Shown here one piece after another: positions 38,106-45,947 of a stretch of 64,000 nucleotides of DNA; within the stretch, counting starts at the first letter, position 1, and each line of letters opens with the position of its first letter. The position numbers and the translations under genes are program-made. Location: NCBI RefSeq assembly GCF_041740695.1, contig NZ_JBGSLK010000098.1, positions 1 to 64,000 on the forward strand. The letters are read 5' to 3'. Below the pieces are notes generated by a model. That model worked only from the letters and a program-made list of their open reading frames with translations, had not been told where the DNA came from and did not search any database. The stretch comes from Haliscomenobacter sp041740695. GTDB lineage: Bacteria; Bacteroidota; Bacteroidia; Chitinophagales; Saprospiraceae.

Positions 38106-39215
38106 TCACATACATCCTTTTGAACTAAGGACGATTTGGGCATCGATTATTTCGTATTCCGCATCGATGCTGAGGCAAATTAATTTTATTTTTTCAAACA
38201 AGGGCTCATCGGCCAAGGAGGCAGTTAGTTTGCAGGAAGCCAGCAATTCTTCATCGTATACAATGTCTACTCCATAAGCTTGTTCCAAAAGTTGCAACAC
38301 TTTGGACAAAGGCGCATCGTCAAATTCGAAGGATAAAAATTGGGCAGAACCCAAATCTTGGAGTGCGGGTTTTTGTATCAGTGCCTTGAACAGTTGGGCA
38401 TCCGAGCGATTGTAATAAATCTGCTGATTGGGGGTCAATACCACGCCGTCCGTACTGCGTGTAACTGATTCAGCGGTTTGGATGCTGGCTTTCTGGTTGG
38501 AATAAACGGTCACTTTCCCCGTTTTGACCATCACCACTACCTTTTTGTCAGTAGCGTATGCCTTTACTGTGAAACTGGTGCCCAGCACTTTGGTGATGAG
38601 TTCGTTGGCGTATACAAAAAAGGGCTTTTCAGGGTTTTTGGCTACTTCAAAAAAAGCCTCCCCCGAGAGGTAAACTTCTCTTTGAGCCAGGCCATCGAAA
38701 GATTTGGGATAGCTCAAGCGGCTACCTTTTTTCAATAAAACGGAACTATTGTCACTCAATACCACCAGTTTGGGGCTGTTTTCAGCATTGTGTACTTCGA
38801 TAAGCGCTTCGTCAGCTTGCGCTACCAAATCGTGATAAACCTGCTGCGCATCGGGGCCAAACGGATTGTACGGATTGGCGGTATAATACCAGGCCAATCC
38901 AACAATTAACAGCAATATCGCCGCAGCAGCGGACCAGTATGGCCTCAAAGCATGCAATGACTTGTATCTTTTTTGGATTGTTTGTTCTGGTTCTAAATCA
39001 TTCAGAATACGTGATTTAAGCCTTTCTTTTTGTTGCTGATCAATTTGGTGCTGGGCCAATACCACCATATTTCTAGCTTGGGTAGCAATGGCCTTTTGCG
39101 TAGGATGTTCTTGAAAAAAGGCCTGCCAAAAGGCATCCCCATCCGCTGTTTTGGCCCAAGCTATGAATGCTTCATCCAGTAGAAAATCTTCAACCTTATA
39201 GTCTTTGTAATTCAT
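38106..39215 (-). CDS. FecR family anti-sigma factor
   Basis: A 369-residue single-pass membrane protein starting at the ATG at 39215 (MNYKDYKVEDFLLDE); a longer in-frame start adds 30 residues without family similarity. The cytoplasmic part (about 1-90) should bind the sigma factor. The membrane helix is at about 93-111 (SAAAAILLLIVGLAWYY). The periplasmic part carries the FecR beta-domain (VVLSDNSSVLLKKGSRLSYP) and a C-terminal DUF4974/STN-like domain (FDDAPLSKVLQLLEQAYGVD). It holds the ECF sigma factor until the STN domain of SusC signals. 111 bases separate it from the sigma gene. Confidence 0.93.
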   Translation of the reverse strand: MNYKDYKVEDFLLDEAFIAWAKTADGDAFWQAFFQEHPTQKAIATQARNMVVLAQHQIDQQQKERLKSRILNDLEPEQTIQKRYKSLHALRPYWSAAAAILLLIVGLAWYYTANPYNPFGPDAQQVYHDLVAQADEALIEVHNAENSPKLVVLSDNSSVLLKKGSRLSYPKSFDGLAQREVYLSGEAFFEVAKNPEKPFFVYANELITKVLGTSFTVKAYATDKKVVVMVKTGKVTVYSNQKASIQTAESVTRSTDGVVLTPNQQIYYNRSDAQLFKALIQKPALQDLGSAQFLSFEFDDAPLSKVLQLLEQAYGVDIVYDEELLASCKLTASLADEPLFEKIKLICLSIDAEYEIIDAQIVLSSKGCM

Positions 39216-39326
39216 AACGCCCGGTTCATTGATGACTCTGCTTGTGTACGGATTCAGGATTAACCTTGAATCACTATTGAATAAAGGGAATCTTTTACTT
39301 TTCAACTCGTTTTTTGGGAAAAACTT

Positions 39327-39908
39327 TTACCAAAGGAGCCAAAAAAGCAAGAATAAGGAAAAGGAGGCGCGCAGTTTGTGCAAAGCCCTGGTGATGATGT
39401 TGCGTACCGATTGCTCATTCATGCCCATGATGTCGGCAATTTCTCTGGTATCAAGATTGTCGAAAAAGCGCAAATGTACGGCCTGCAACTGGCGTTGGGG
39501 CAGTAATACTAAACCTTTGGAAAGAATCTGTTTGTATTCTTCGGATTGTTCCTGTGCAATCAGGTTCTCTTCGATGGAAGGAGCTGTATCCCTGGCTAAA
39601 TTGGCAGTATCCACCAACCTCGAGAATACTGTTTCCTGATCCATCAAATGGCAAATCTTGCGTTGTAAGGCTCTAAATAGGTAATATTTGATCGAAGTGG
39701 TGTCACTCAAATTGGCCCGCATTCGCCACAATTCGACAAATAATTCGTGGATGGCGTCTTCCACTAAGGCTTTGTCTTTGGCGAAATAATAGCCATACGT
39801 AAACAGTGCCTCTACGTATTGCTCATAGATGCGGCCCAATGCGGCCTTGTCCCCCTGTTTAAAGGCTTCCCACAATGCCGATTCTTCAGTTTGTTTATGA
39901 ACTTTCAT
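39327..39908 (-). CDS. ECF RNA polymerase sigma-70 factor
   Basis: A 193-residue sigma factor of the Bacteroidetes ECF type. Region 2 is visible around YGYYFAKDKALVEDAIHELF (about residues 37-57) and region 4 around LPQRQLQAVHLRFFDN and TREIADIMGMNEQSVRNIIT. A hydrophobic C-terminal tail (ASFSLFLLFWLLW) is unusual for a soluble sigma factor and may tether it near the membrane. It is encoded directly before FecR and an STN-SusC, the standard regulatory triad. Confidence 0.93.
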   Translation of the reverse strand: MKVHKQTEESALWEAFKQGDKAALGRIYEQYVEALFTYGYYFAKDKALVEDAIHELFVELWRMRANLSDTTSIKYYLFRALQRKICHLMDQETVFSRLVDTANLARDTAPSIEENLIAQEQSEEYKQILSKGLVLLPQRQLQAVHLRFFDNLDTREIADIMGMNEQSVRNIITRALHKLRASFSLFLLFWLLW

Positions 39909-40038
39909 GAGAATCGGATTTTTTGGAGTGAGCTTGCGTTGCTGAGTAGGTAATGTTTTACCATGTTTGACTCCAATTTTAATAATGACGAAACTTTGTT
40001 GAGAATAACCTTAGTGCTGCTCAAAAAAATGTAAAAGG

Positions 40039-40809
40039 TTAGCGACCCATCCAACCACCATCCACCGTCAAAATCGTACCGTGTACATAATCAGAAGCCG
40101 CTGAAGCCAGAAAAACGGTTGCCCCTTTTAAGTCCTCGGCACCGCCCCAACGTCCGGCGGGTATCCGACTGAGAATCGCAGCATTACGGGTCTCGTCGGC
40201 ACGTAAAGCACTCGTATTGTCGGTGGCGATGTAACCAGGCGCGATGGCATTGACGCCGACCCCTTTGGCCGCCCACTCATTGGCCAAGGCTTTGGTGAGG
40301 GAGCCAATTCCGGCTTTGCTGGCCGCATAACCAGGAACAGTAATGCCACCTTGAAAAGTGAGCAAGGAAGCGGTGAAAATGATTTTCCCATAGCCCCGCT
40401 CTATCATCTCTTTACCAAATTCCCTTGCCAAAATAAAGGGCGCATTGAGGTTGATCTCCATGATTTCGTCCCAATATTCATCGGGATGTTCGGCGGCGGG
40501 TTTGCGAAGGATGTTGCCCGCATTGTTGACCAAAATATCCACTGGTGGGCATTCGGCTTTGACTTTGTGGATGAAGGTGTATAGCTCCGAACGGTTTTTA
40601 AAATCGCATTGATAGGCATAAAAGGTTCTCCCCAGGGCTTTGACTTCCCGCTCAATGTCGCTATCGGTCAATTCGAGTGAGGCTGAAACGCCAATGATGT
40701 CGGCACCAGCTTCGGCTAAAGCGATGGCCATGGCACGGCCAATGCCTCTTTTGCAGCCGGTAACAAGGGCGGTTTTTCCAGTAAGATCAAAAAGTGCTAA
40801 AGATTTCAT
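40039..40809 (-). CDS. kduD: 2-dehydro-3-deoxy-D-gluconate 5-dehydrogenase (KduD-type SDR)
   Basis: A 256-residue NAD(P)-dependent short-chain dehydrogenase. It has the Rossmann motif TGCKRGIGRA (residues 17-26), NNAG (95-98) and the catalytic triad Ser148, Tyr161, Lys165 (YAASK). The C-terminal stretch RIPAGRWGGAEDL, FLASAASDYVHG and VDGGWMGR is the KduD pattern. KduD interconverts 2,5-diketo-3-deoxygluconate and KDG in breakdown of unsaturated uronates from lyase action. It is the last gene of operon B, which fits a cytoplasmic finishing step. KduI, KdgK and KdgA are not in the window. Confidence 0.85.
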   Translation of the reverse strand: MKSLALFDLTGKTALVTGCKRGIGRAMAIALAEAGADIIGVSASLELTDSDIEREVKALGRTFYAYQCDFKNRSELYTFIHKVKAECPPVDILVNNAGNILRKPAAEHPDEYWDEIMEINLNAPFILAREFGKEMIERGYGKIIFTASLLTFQGGITVPGYAASKAGIGSLTKALANEWAAKGVGVNAIAPGYIATDNTSALRADETRNAAILSRIPAGRWGGAEDLKGATVFLASAASDYVHGTILTVDGGWMGR

Positions 40810-40832
40810 GTTTGATTTTTTTAGAGAAGATC

Positions 40833-41846
40833 TTAGGCCAATTCCAGCAAATACTTCATCCCGGCCGGGTTTTTGTCAATGGTTTCAAACACCTCTTGCG
40901 CTGCGGCCAAGGGTGAAATTTGGGTGATCATTTTTTCCAGCGGTAAGTTTCCACTGGCGGCCAGGGCAATGGCTTCGTCAAAGTCGACCGGTTCGTAAAC
41001 CCTGGCACCGATCAGTTTGATTTCACGCCAGAAAAAGCGGAATAGATCAACGGCCTTGGGCTCAGAATGAATGGCCACCATCACGATTCTACCCCGTACG
41101 CGTGGAATTTGGGTCATCGCCGTGACCCCGGCCTGTACGCCCGATACCTCAAACACTATGTCAGCCATAGCCCCGGCGCTGAACGCGTTCACTGCTTCCA
41201 CCAGGTCTTGTTCAAGAGGATTTACGGTTTGAATACCCAGTGATTGGATGAAGGCAATGCGGTGCGGATTCACCTCGGATACCAGCACCTTAGCCCCTTT
41301 TTGCCGTGCCACCAGAGCAATCAACAAGCCGATGGGCCCACCACCAATGACCACAGCGTGTTCCCCCGCTTGCAATTCACCCAAACGCACATCGTGGCAA
41401 GCTACGGCCAATGGTTCAATGAGTGCGCCGAGGGTCAGCGACAAGTTTTCAGGCAGACGGTGCAGCGTAAAGGCGGGCACATTCCAGAATTGTTGCATTC
41501 CACCCGCCGAATCAATGCCAATGAATTTGAGATGTTGGCCAATGTGCCGCTGGCCATTGTCCGCAGGTACTTCGGGTCCAGGATTGAGCGGGCGCACGGT
41601 TACTTTGTCGCCAACAGCCCAACCATTTACCCCTTCCCCGATGGCTTCAATCACCCCGGATACCTCGTGTCCAATGATTTGGGGCGGTTTAACCCTTGCA
41701 TCCATTTTGCCGTGGTAGATGTGCACATCAGTGCCACAGACACCCACGTAAGCCATTTTTAAACGGACTTCACCCGCTTGTAGGGGTGTTTTTTCAATCG
41801 TTTTAATGTTGAAGGAATGGTTTCCTTCGTAGAATAGTGCGTTCAT
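40833..41846 (-). CDS. Zinc-type alcohol dehydrogenase lacking structural zinc cysteines
   Basis: A 337-residue MDR-family dehydrogenase. The catalytic zinc ligands are Cys37 (VGVCGTD), His60 and Glu61 (GHEVSG); the cofactor site is GGGPIGLLIALVARQKGA (about residues 168-185). The lobe that normally holds four structural-zinc cysteines (about residues 88-105, PLNPGPEVPADNGQRHIG) has none. It probably oxidises a sugar or sugar acid. Its location between the VOC and KduD genes suggests a role in uronate catabolism, for example on a hexuronate or galactonate-like compound, but the substrate is not visible. Confidence 0.85.
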   Translation of the reverse strand: MNALFYEGNHSFNIKTIEKTPLQAGEVRLKMAYVGVCGTDVHIYHGKMDARVKPPQIIGHEVSGVIEAIGEGVNGWAVGDKVTVRPLNPGPEVPADNGQRHIGQHLKFIGIDSAGGMQQFWNVPAFTLHRLPENLSLTLGALIEPLAVACHDVRLGELQAGEHAVVIGGGPIGLLIALVARQKGAKVLVSEVNPHRIAFIQSLGIQTVNPLEQDLVEAVNAFSAGAMADIVFEVSGVQAGVTAMTQIPRVRGRIVMVAIHSEPKAVDLFRFFWREIKLIGARVYEPVDFDEAIALAASGNLPLEKMITQISPLAAAQEVFETIDKNPAGMKYLLELA

Positions 41847-41853
41847 TGTTTAT

Positions 41854-42273
41854 TTATTCTAGGGAGAGTACTCTTTCCAATATTTGCAAAAGGTTGCCCT
41901 CCGGGTCAAAGAAATTTCTCACGCGTCCGCCGCCAATTGCTGGGGAGAGTTCTCCGCCCCATTGCACTTGGTACTGATCCAAATGGGCGATGGCTGTTTC
42001 AATGTCTTGTACCCGCAAAGCCAGGTGCGACCAGCCTGGCGTCCAGGTAGTGCGGTCGGGGCGTGTAGTTTCGTCTTTGGGCATGATTTCGAGGAGGGTT
42101 CCGTCGGGTGCTTTGAGCATCCACACGGGTTTCGGGTGTTGAAACCAGCGCTCGTAGCCTAAAATTGCACAATACCATTCGCTCAAAGCCTCAACATCAT
42201 CAGCGGCTACCGCTGGATGGTCTACGCCAAGAAGACCAAGTTTTAAGGGGGTGTTTTTTGTTTGTTCTGACAT
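41854..42273 (-). CDS. VOC (glyoxalase/bleomycin resistance) family protein
   Basis: A 139-residue cytoplasmic protein with the beta-alpha-beta-beta-beta repeat of vicinal oxygen chelate enzymes. LGVDHPAVAADDVEALSEWY near residue 14 gives the first metal ligand (His20), and the second half contains HLALRVQDIETA and FFDPEGNLLQILE. VOC enzymes act as isomerases, lyases or dioxygenases on small metal-chelating substrates. In this operon it could isomerise a keto-uronate intermediate and replace the missing KduI, but that is only inference. Confidence 0.85.
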   Translation of the reverse strand: MSEQTKNTPLKLGLLGVDHPAVAADDVEALSEWYCAILGYERWFQHPKPVWMLKAPDGTLLEIMPKDETTRPDRTTWTPGWSHLALRVQDIETAIAHLDQYQVQWGGELSPAIGGGRVRNFFDPEGNLLQILERVLSLE

Positions 42274-42300
42274 GTTCCCGCTTTTTGTAACTTTTCATTC

Positions 42301-42458
42301 GCAGCTGCGCTGCTCAATTATTTTAACCACGACGACGACGTTTTGGCTACCGCCACAACACGACGCCATGCGTCGTGTCCAAAGCGCGAAGCGCGCAAAA
42401 CGTCGTTTCGTCGTTTCGTCGCCGTCGTGTTAAAAAAAATTTGGCGAAGCCAAATCAA
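42301..42458. repeat. Palindromic REP-like element in operon B
   Basis: This stretch fills most of the 205-base gap between the heparinase-like and VOC genes. It contains GCAGC/GCTGC at 42301-42313; an outer imperfect inverted repeat (42321-42340 with 42417-42435); a perfect 9-bp hairpin ACACGACGC/GCGTCGTGT at 42358-42366 and 42370-42378; an alternative pairing ACGACGTTTTG with CAAAACGTCGT (ending 42406); and ATTTGGC-GAA-GCCAAAT (about 42440-42456). It is not coding. Likely an intergenic repetitive element. Confidence 0.65.
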
Positions 42459-42478
42459 ACCTTCGTCGTATTAAATGA

Positions 42479-44536
42479 CTAATGCATTAACTGATATTGG
42501 CCATTTTGCAACACGACCTCCCACTTTCGTCCATGTCCTGAAATCATCGAAAAAGCCGCTGCCTTTTCATCCTGCAACTGCAAAGTCCACTTGCGCGCAT
42601 CACTTTGGAGCGTGTAGCCATTGGCGTCGACCTGTAATTGCCATTGATCCAATTGATCAGGCTCATCCAGGGCAATGGCGTGTACGACAGTCCGCGCCAC
42701 TTGCCTTTCTTTTTCCGTAAAGCGGAACAACAAGCCAGTTCCCGAGTGGCCCTCGCCCAACTGATTGGGTTCAGGGTGATAGGCATCGTGTAAGTAGCCA
42801 TAGACGGGGTAAGACCAGCTGCCCTTTCCACCGTGGAACAGTTTCATGCCTGCCCCATTGCGTTTTATGGTCAAGGTGTTTTGCGCTGTTTGCCAATGGG
42901 TTTTGCTATCCCGGTTGTTGACCATCCAATTCCAGAGGGTCGTAACGGGTTGCTGGGCAACAATGTGGTCCACCACAAACAAGACATGGCTACCCGCCAA
43001 AATCCAGAAGCGCGAAAAGGTTTCAATCGGCTCTCCGTAGGCTTTGCCCACTTCGGCACCAACTACCGATACCACGTCGTCTTGAGAACAAATCAAACGT
43101 TGGTCACCCCTGATGACGGGTTCGCCCGCCCGACCATTGCGGATTACCCGGCGAGGGAACACACTTTTTTGCTCCAAAAGGGCCGCTTTGGCCAGGTCTT
43201 CCTGCAAGCCGAGTGCTTCTTTTTCAATCAAAAAAGTGCAGGTGCTGTGGGTTTGAGAACTGCTTTCCAGGCCGTGGATCAGGTTGCGGTAACAACTGTG
43301 CCCAGGGTCGGCCAACAAACGTTCTTGCTGGTGAACCAGGATAAAGCTGTTCAAATCGCCGTGTAAGTGCCCTAGGCCATGCAAGGGTTGGCTACCACCG
43401 TTGATGGCGACAACAGTTTTGCCGTCCCAGGCATCCCGGATGAAGGCATTGCCATTGGCAAAGGAGCTAGTTAGCGGCAAATGTGCCCGTTCGGGAGATG
43501 TACTTTTAGCCGGATAACAGAGCAAGGGTAAGGTCAAAAAGCCCCAATCGTTGCGCATGCCCAGGGTGGCCAAATCGTGCGGGCCCTGGGTAGGAGAGGA
43601 GACGTAGTATTGTTCAAAAAGCCACTGGGCCAAACCCTGCTCAGGCTCCATCCTACTGCGGGCAGCGACGTACAACAACACATCACCAGAGGGGCGAAAA
43701 ATGGCGGCGCTGTCGTTGAAATTGGCTGCTCTGGCCCGAGGTTCATCGCCCCAATCGGCCAATGGTTTTTGGTAAAACATACTGGTTGCAAACCAGCTCA
43801 TACACTTGCTGATGGTATTGGTCAACGCTGCATCAAAAAGCTGAGGAAATCCACGCGAAACGGCTTCATGGGCAAAGGTCAAAGCCAGGGCCAAATAATT
43901 GCCATACTGCAAGGATTCGCCGTAAGAGCCATCTGCCTGGAGGGCTTGTGGGCAAAGCTCGAGTTCGGGCAATAGCGCAGTGAGTGCTGCTTCATCTTCC
44001 AGTACGACACTGGCAACGATGGCCCCACTAGCCAGGATGCTTCGCCAATTGGCCAAATGCTGGTTTTTGTCCAACCATCGCCGACAAAGGGTAAGTCCTT
44101 TTTCCTGCAAAGCGTTACGGATTTCCTGTTGCTCGGCAGTTGAAAAAGCCCCTTTTGCCAAATCGTACACGGCGGATACGCCCCAACACAAATGAGCCGT
44201 TTCAAGATGCCCGGTCAGTGGCTCGCTATGGTCCCGAAACTCGGGGCCAACCCAATCGTAGGTCGGTTTTCGGATGATGTCAAGGGTAACGGTGTTGAGC
44301 CAATGCGCCAAATGCGGCGAAGGTTCTAAAGCGTAGCACATTGCAGCATCAGACAGGTATTCGGCGGCGGAATGCCACCAAATTGTGGTTGCGTTGGGGC
44401 CTAACAAATCTCCCCAGGTTACCCGTTCGTATACTCGATTGTGTAGCGCATTGAAAAAAATCGATACCAGGGAATCGCGGTTGTTGCGTTCGCTGGTAAT
44501 GATCGCTTTTTCGGTATCGCTGAGAAATATTGGCAT
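42479..44536 (-). CDS. Heparinase II/III-like protein without signal peptide
   Basis: A 685-residue protein with the alpha/alpha-toroid plus beta-sandwich layout. NWRSILASGA (about 163-172) and SYGESLQYGNY (about 204-214) belong to the toroid, and HGLGHLHGDLNSFIL (about 386-400) to the beta-sandwich; these are the places where the family keeps its Asn, Tyr and His catalytic residues. The N-terminus (MPIFLSDTEKAIITSERN) has no signal peptide, so a cytoplasmic location is inferred. That suits an exolytic lyase finishing imported oligosaccharides. It lies among cytoplasmic catabolic genes, after RraA. Exact PL family unresolved. Confidence 0.82.
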   Translation of the reverse strand: MPIFLSDTEKAIITSERNNRDSLVSIFFNALHNRVYERVTWGDLLGPNATTIWWHSAAEYLSDAAMCYALEPSPHLAHWLNTVTLDIIRKPTYDWVGPEFRDHSEPLTGHLETAHLCWGVSAVYDLAKGAFSTAEQQEIRNALQEKGLTLCRRWLDKNQHLANWRSILASGAIVASVVLEDEAALTALLPELELCPQALQADGSYGESLQYGNYLALALTFAHEAVSRGFPQLFDAALTNTISKCMSWFATSMFYQKPLADWGDEPRARAANFNDSAAIFRPSGDVLLYVAARSRMEPEQGLAQWLFEQYYVSSPTQGPHDLATLGMRNDWGFLTLPLLCYPAKSTSPERAHLPLTSSFANGNAFIRDAWDGKTVVAINGGSQPLHGLGHLHGDLNSFILVHQQERLLADPGHSCYRNLIHGLESSSQTHSTCTFLIEKEALGLQEDLAKAALLEQKSVFPRRVIRNGRAGEPVIRGDQRLICSQDDVVSVVGAEVGKAYGEPIETFSRFWILAGSHVLFVVDHIVAQQPVTTLWNWMVNNRDSKTHWQTAQNTLTIKRNGAGMKLFHGGKGSWSYPVYGYLHDAYHPEPNQLGEGHSGTGLLFRFTEKERQVARTVVHAIALDEPDQLDQWQLQVDANGYTLQSDARKWTLQLQDEKAAAFSMISGHGRKWEVVLQNGQYQLMH

Positions 44537-44546
44537 GTTGGAACAA

Positions 44547-45236
44547 TTAGAAATACCCCCCGTTTTTGACCACCTCCGTTGGGGTCATCCCACTTTCGAC
44601 CATGCCACGGATGTCATCTTCTTTGAGCAACAATTTTTCGGCAGCGATCAATACCTCATAAGCAATCGCCTGAGGAATCGAGATCACGCCGTCGATGTCA
44701 CCAAAAATCCAGTCGCCTGGATTGACAATCACCTCACCCATCAGAATGGGCTTCAGGTAATGGTACATCCTAAACCGCCCCAGCATGCCCGTATTGGCTT
44801 TGTATTTGTGAAACACTGGAAACCCTTGATCCACAATGGCCCGGGTGTCCCGAATGCCATTAATGACCGCACCCCGGCAACCAATTTTTATGGCCGCCAT
44901 GGTCATCACTTCGCCCCATTGTGAGGTGACAGTATCGCCCGTGCAATCCCATACCACTACCGAATCTGCGTATAAGGCTTCAAGCATTTCAGCGCGCATC
45001 TCAAATTCACCTTCAGTCGTAATATCGGGACCACCTTTGACGGTGAAGGCCATTCCAGCCAGTTTCATTTCTTCGCGCAGGGGGGCAAACGCAGCAGGCA
45101 AACTGGAGGCGTGCATTTGATAATTGAATCTCAGTACATCATTTACAGCTCCAGTGTACAAATTGAGGTAGCGCTCCCGCATCTCGGCAACCGGAATGGG
45201 GAAGGGCGAATGTGCAGTTTTTCCGTTCTGATTCAT
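44547..45236 (-). CDS. RraA-like family protein (putative aldolase)
   Basis: A 229-residue cytoplasmic protein of the RraA/HMG-aldolase family. The conserved segment GCRGAVINGIRDTRAI (about residues 115-130) supplies the Arg and Asp used by RraA-type aldolases for substrate and metal binding. VNPGDWIFGDIDGVISIP (about 173-190) is the other family block. Members cleave 4-hydroxy-4-methyl-2-oxoglutarate or related 4-hydroxy-2-oxo acids, or decarboxylate oxaloacetate; regulation of RNase E applies only to one branch. In this operon an aldol cleavage of a keto-deoxy sugar acid is plausible. Its start overlaps the SDR stop by one base. Confidence 0.85.
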   Translation of the reverse strand: MNQNGKTAHSPFPIPVAEMRERYLNLYTGAVNDVLRFNYQMHASSLPAAFAPLREEMKLAGMAFTVKGGPDITTEGEFEMRAEMLEALYADSVVVWDCTGDTVTSQWGEVMTMAAIKIGCRGAVINGIRDTRAIVDQGFPVFHKYKANTGMLGRFRMYHYLKPILMGEVIVNPGDWIFGDIDGVISIPQAIAYEVLIAAEKLLLKEDDIRGMVESGMTPTEVVKNGGYF

Positions 45237-45934
45237 TATGCTAAAAATTTCATGTTGTCAAAATTGATCTCCCGAATGAGCACATATTCAGGCTGATCCA
45301 ATACAAATAAGATCACCCGCGCTACGTCTTCCACTTTCAGGAATTTCTCGCGGGGTACCTGGCGATCGCCCCAATAGTTGCTGTCGGTGGGGCCGGGATT
45401 GATGTCGGTCACTTTGATGCCAAGTTTGAGGGCCTGGTCGGCCAGTCCGCTGCTGAGTCCCCTTGCTCCAAACTTGGAAGCGCAATAAACCGGGGCATTG
45501 GGGTTGGTGCGTTGACCCGCCATAGAGATTACGGTGAGGATATGCCCGGCTTTATGGGGTTTCATGATTTTTAGTGCTTCCCGATTGCAAAGGAAAACGC
45601 CACGCACGTTGACGTTCATCATTTGTTCAAAAGTATCGAGCTCAGTTTCGGCCAAATCGGTAGACAGCAGGCCCAAACCCGCGTTGTTGAGTAAAACATC
45701 TACCGTGCCGAAAGCTTCCAAACAAGCGGCAAAGCCTGCTTTGACATCCGCTTCGATGCTGACATCGCCCCGGAAGGAGCGCAGGTTTTCGTGCGCAACT
45801 TCATCGCTAAGTTGGTTGGTGCGGCTGAAATCAAAAACTTTTGCGCCAGCATCCAATAACATCATGGCGGTAGCCTTGCCAATTCCGCCAGAGGCACCCG
45901 TAATGAAGACTACCTTGTTTTTTAAATTGACCAT
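45236..45934 (-). CDS. Short-chain dehydrogenase/reductase
   Basis: A 232-residue SDR. The cofactor motif is TGASGGIG (residues 12-19), NNAG is at about 83-86, and the catalytic set is Ser137, Tyr150 and Lys154 (YCASK). Sequence after the active site (DINPGPTDSNYWG) is ordinary for classical SDRs. It could reduce or oxidise the 4-deoxy-5-keto uronate released by lyases, as DEH reductases do, but nothing in the sequence fixes the substrate. It lies between the symporter and RraA genes. Confidence 0.88.
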   Translation of the reverse strand: MVNLKNKVVFITGASGGIGKATAMMLLDAGAKVFDFSRTNQLSDEVAHENLRSFRGDVSIEADVKAGFAACLEAFGTVDVLLNNAGLGLLSTDLAETELDTFEQMMNVNVRGVFLCNREALKIMKPHKAGHILTVISMAGQRTNPNAPVYCASKFGARGLSSGLADQALKLGIKVTDINPGPTDSNYWGDRQVPREKFLKVEDVARVILFVLDQPEYVLIREINFDNMKFLA

Positions 45935-45947
45935 TGTTTATTCGTTT

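Noticed and set aside
40039..40809. KduD gene considered as a 3-oxoacyl-ACP reductase (FabG)
   Set aside because: The C-terminal RIPAGRW, ASDYVHG and VDGGW pattern and the uronate operon context fit KduD better than FabG.
42301..42458. Palindromic region considered as a tRNA or structured ncRNA
   Set aside because: The stems do not form a cloverleaf, there is no CCA end or anticodon arm pattern, and the composition is that of simple CGTCGT repeats.
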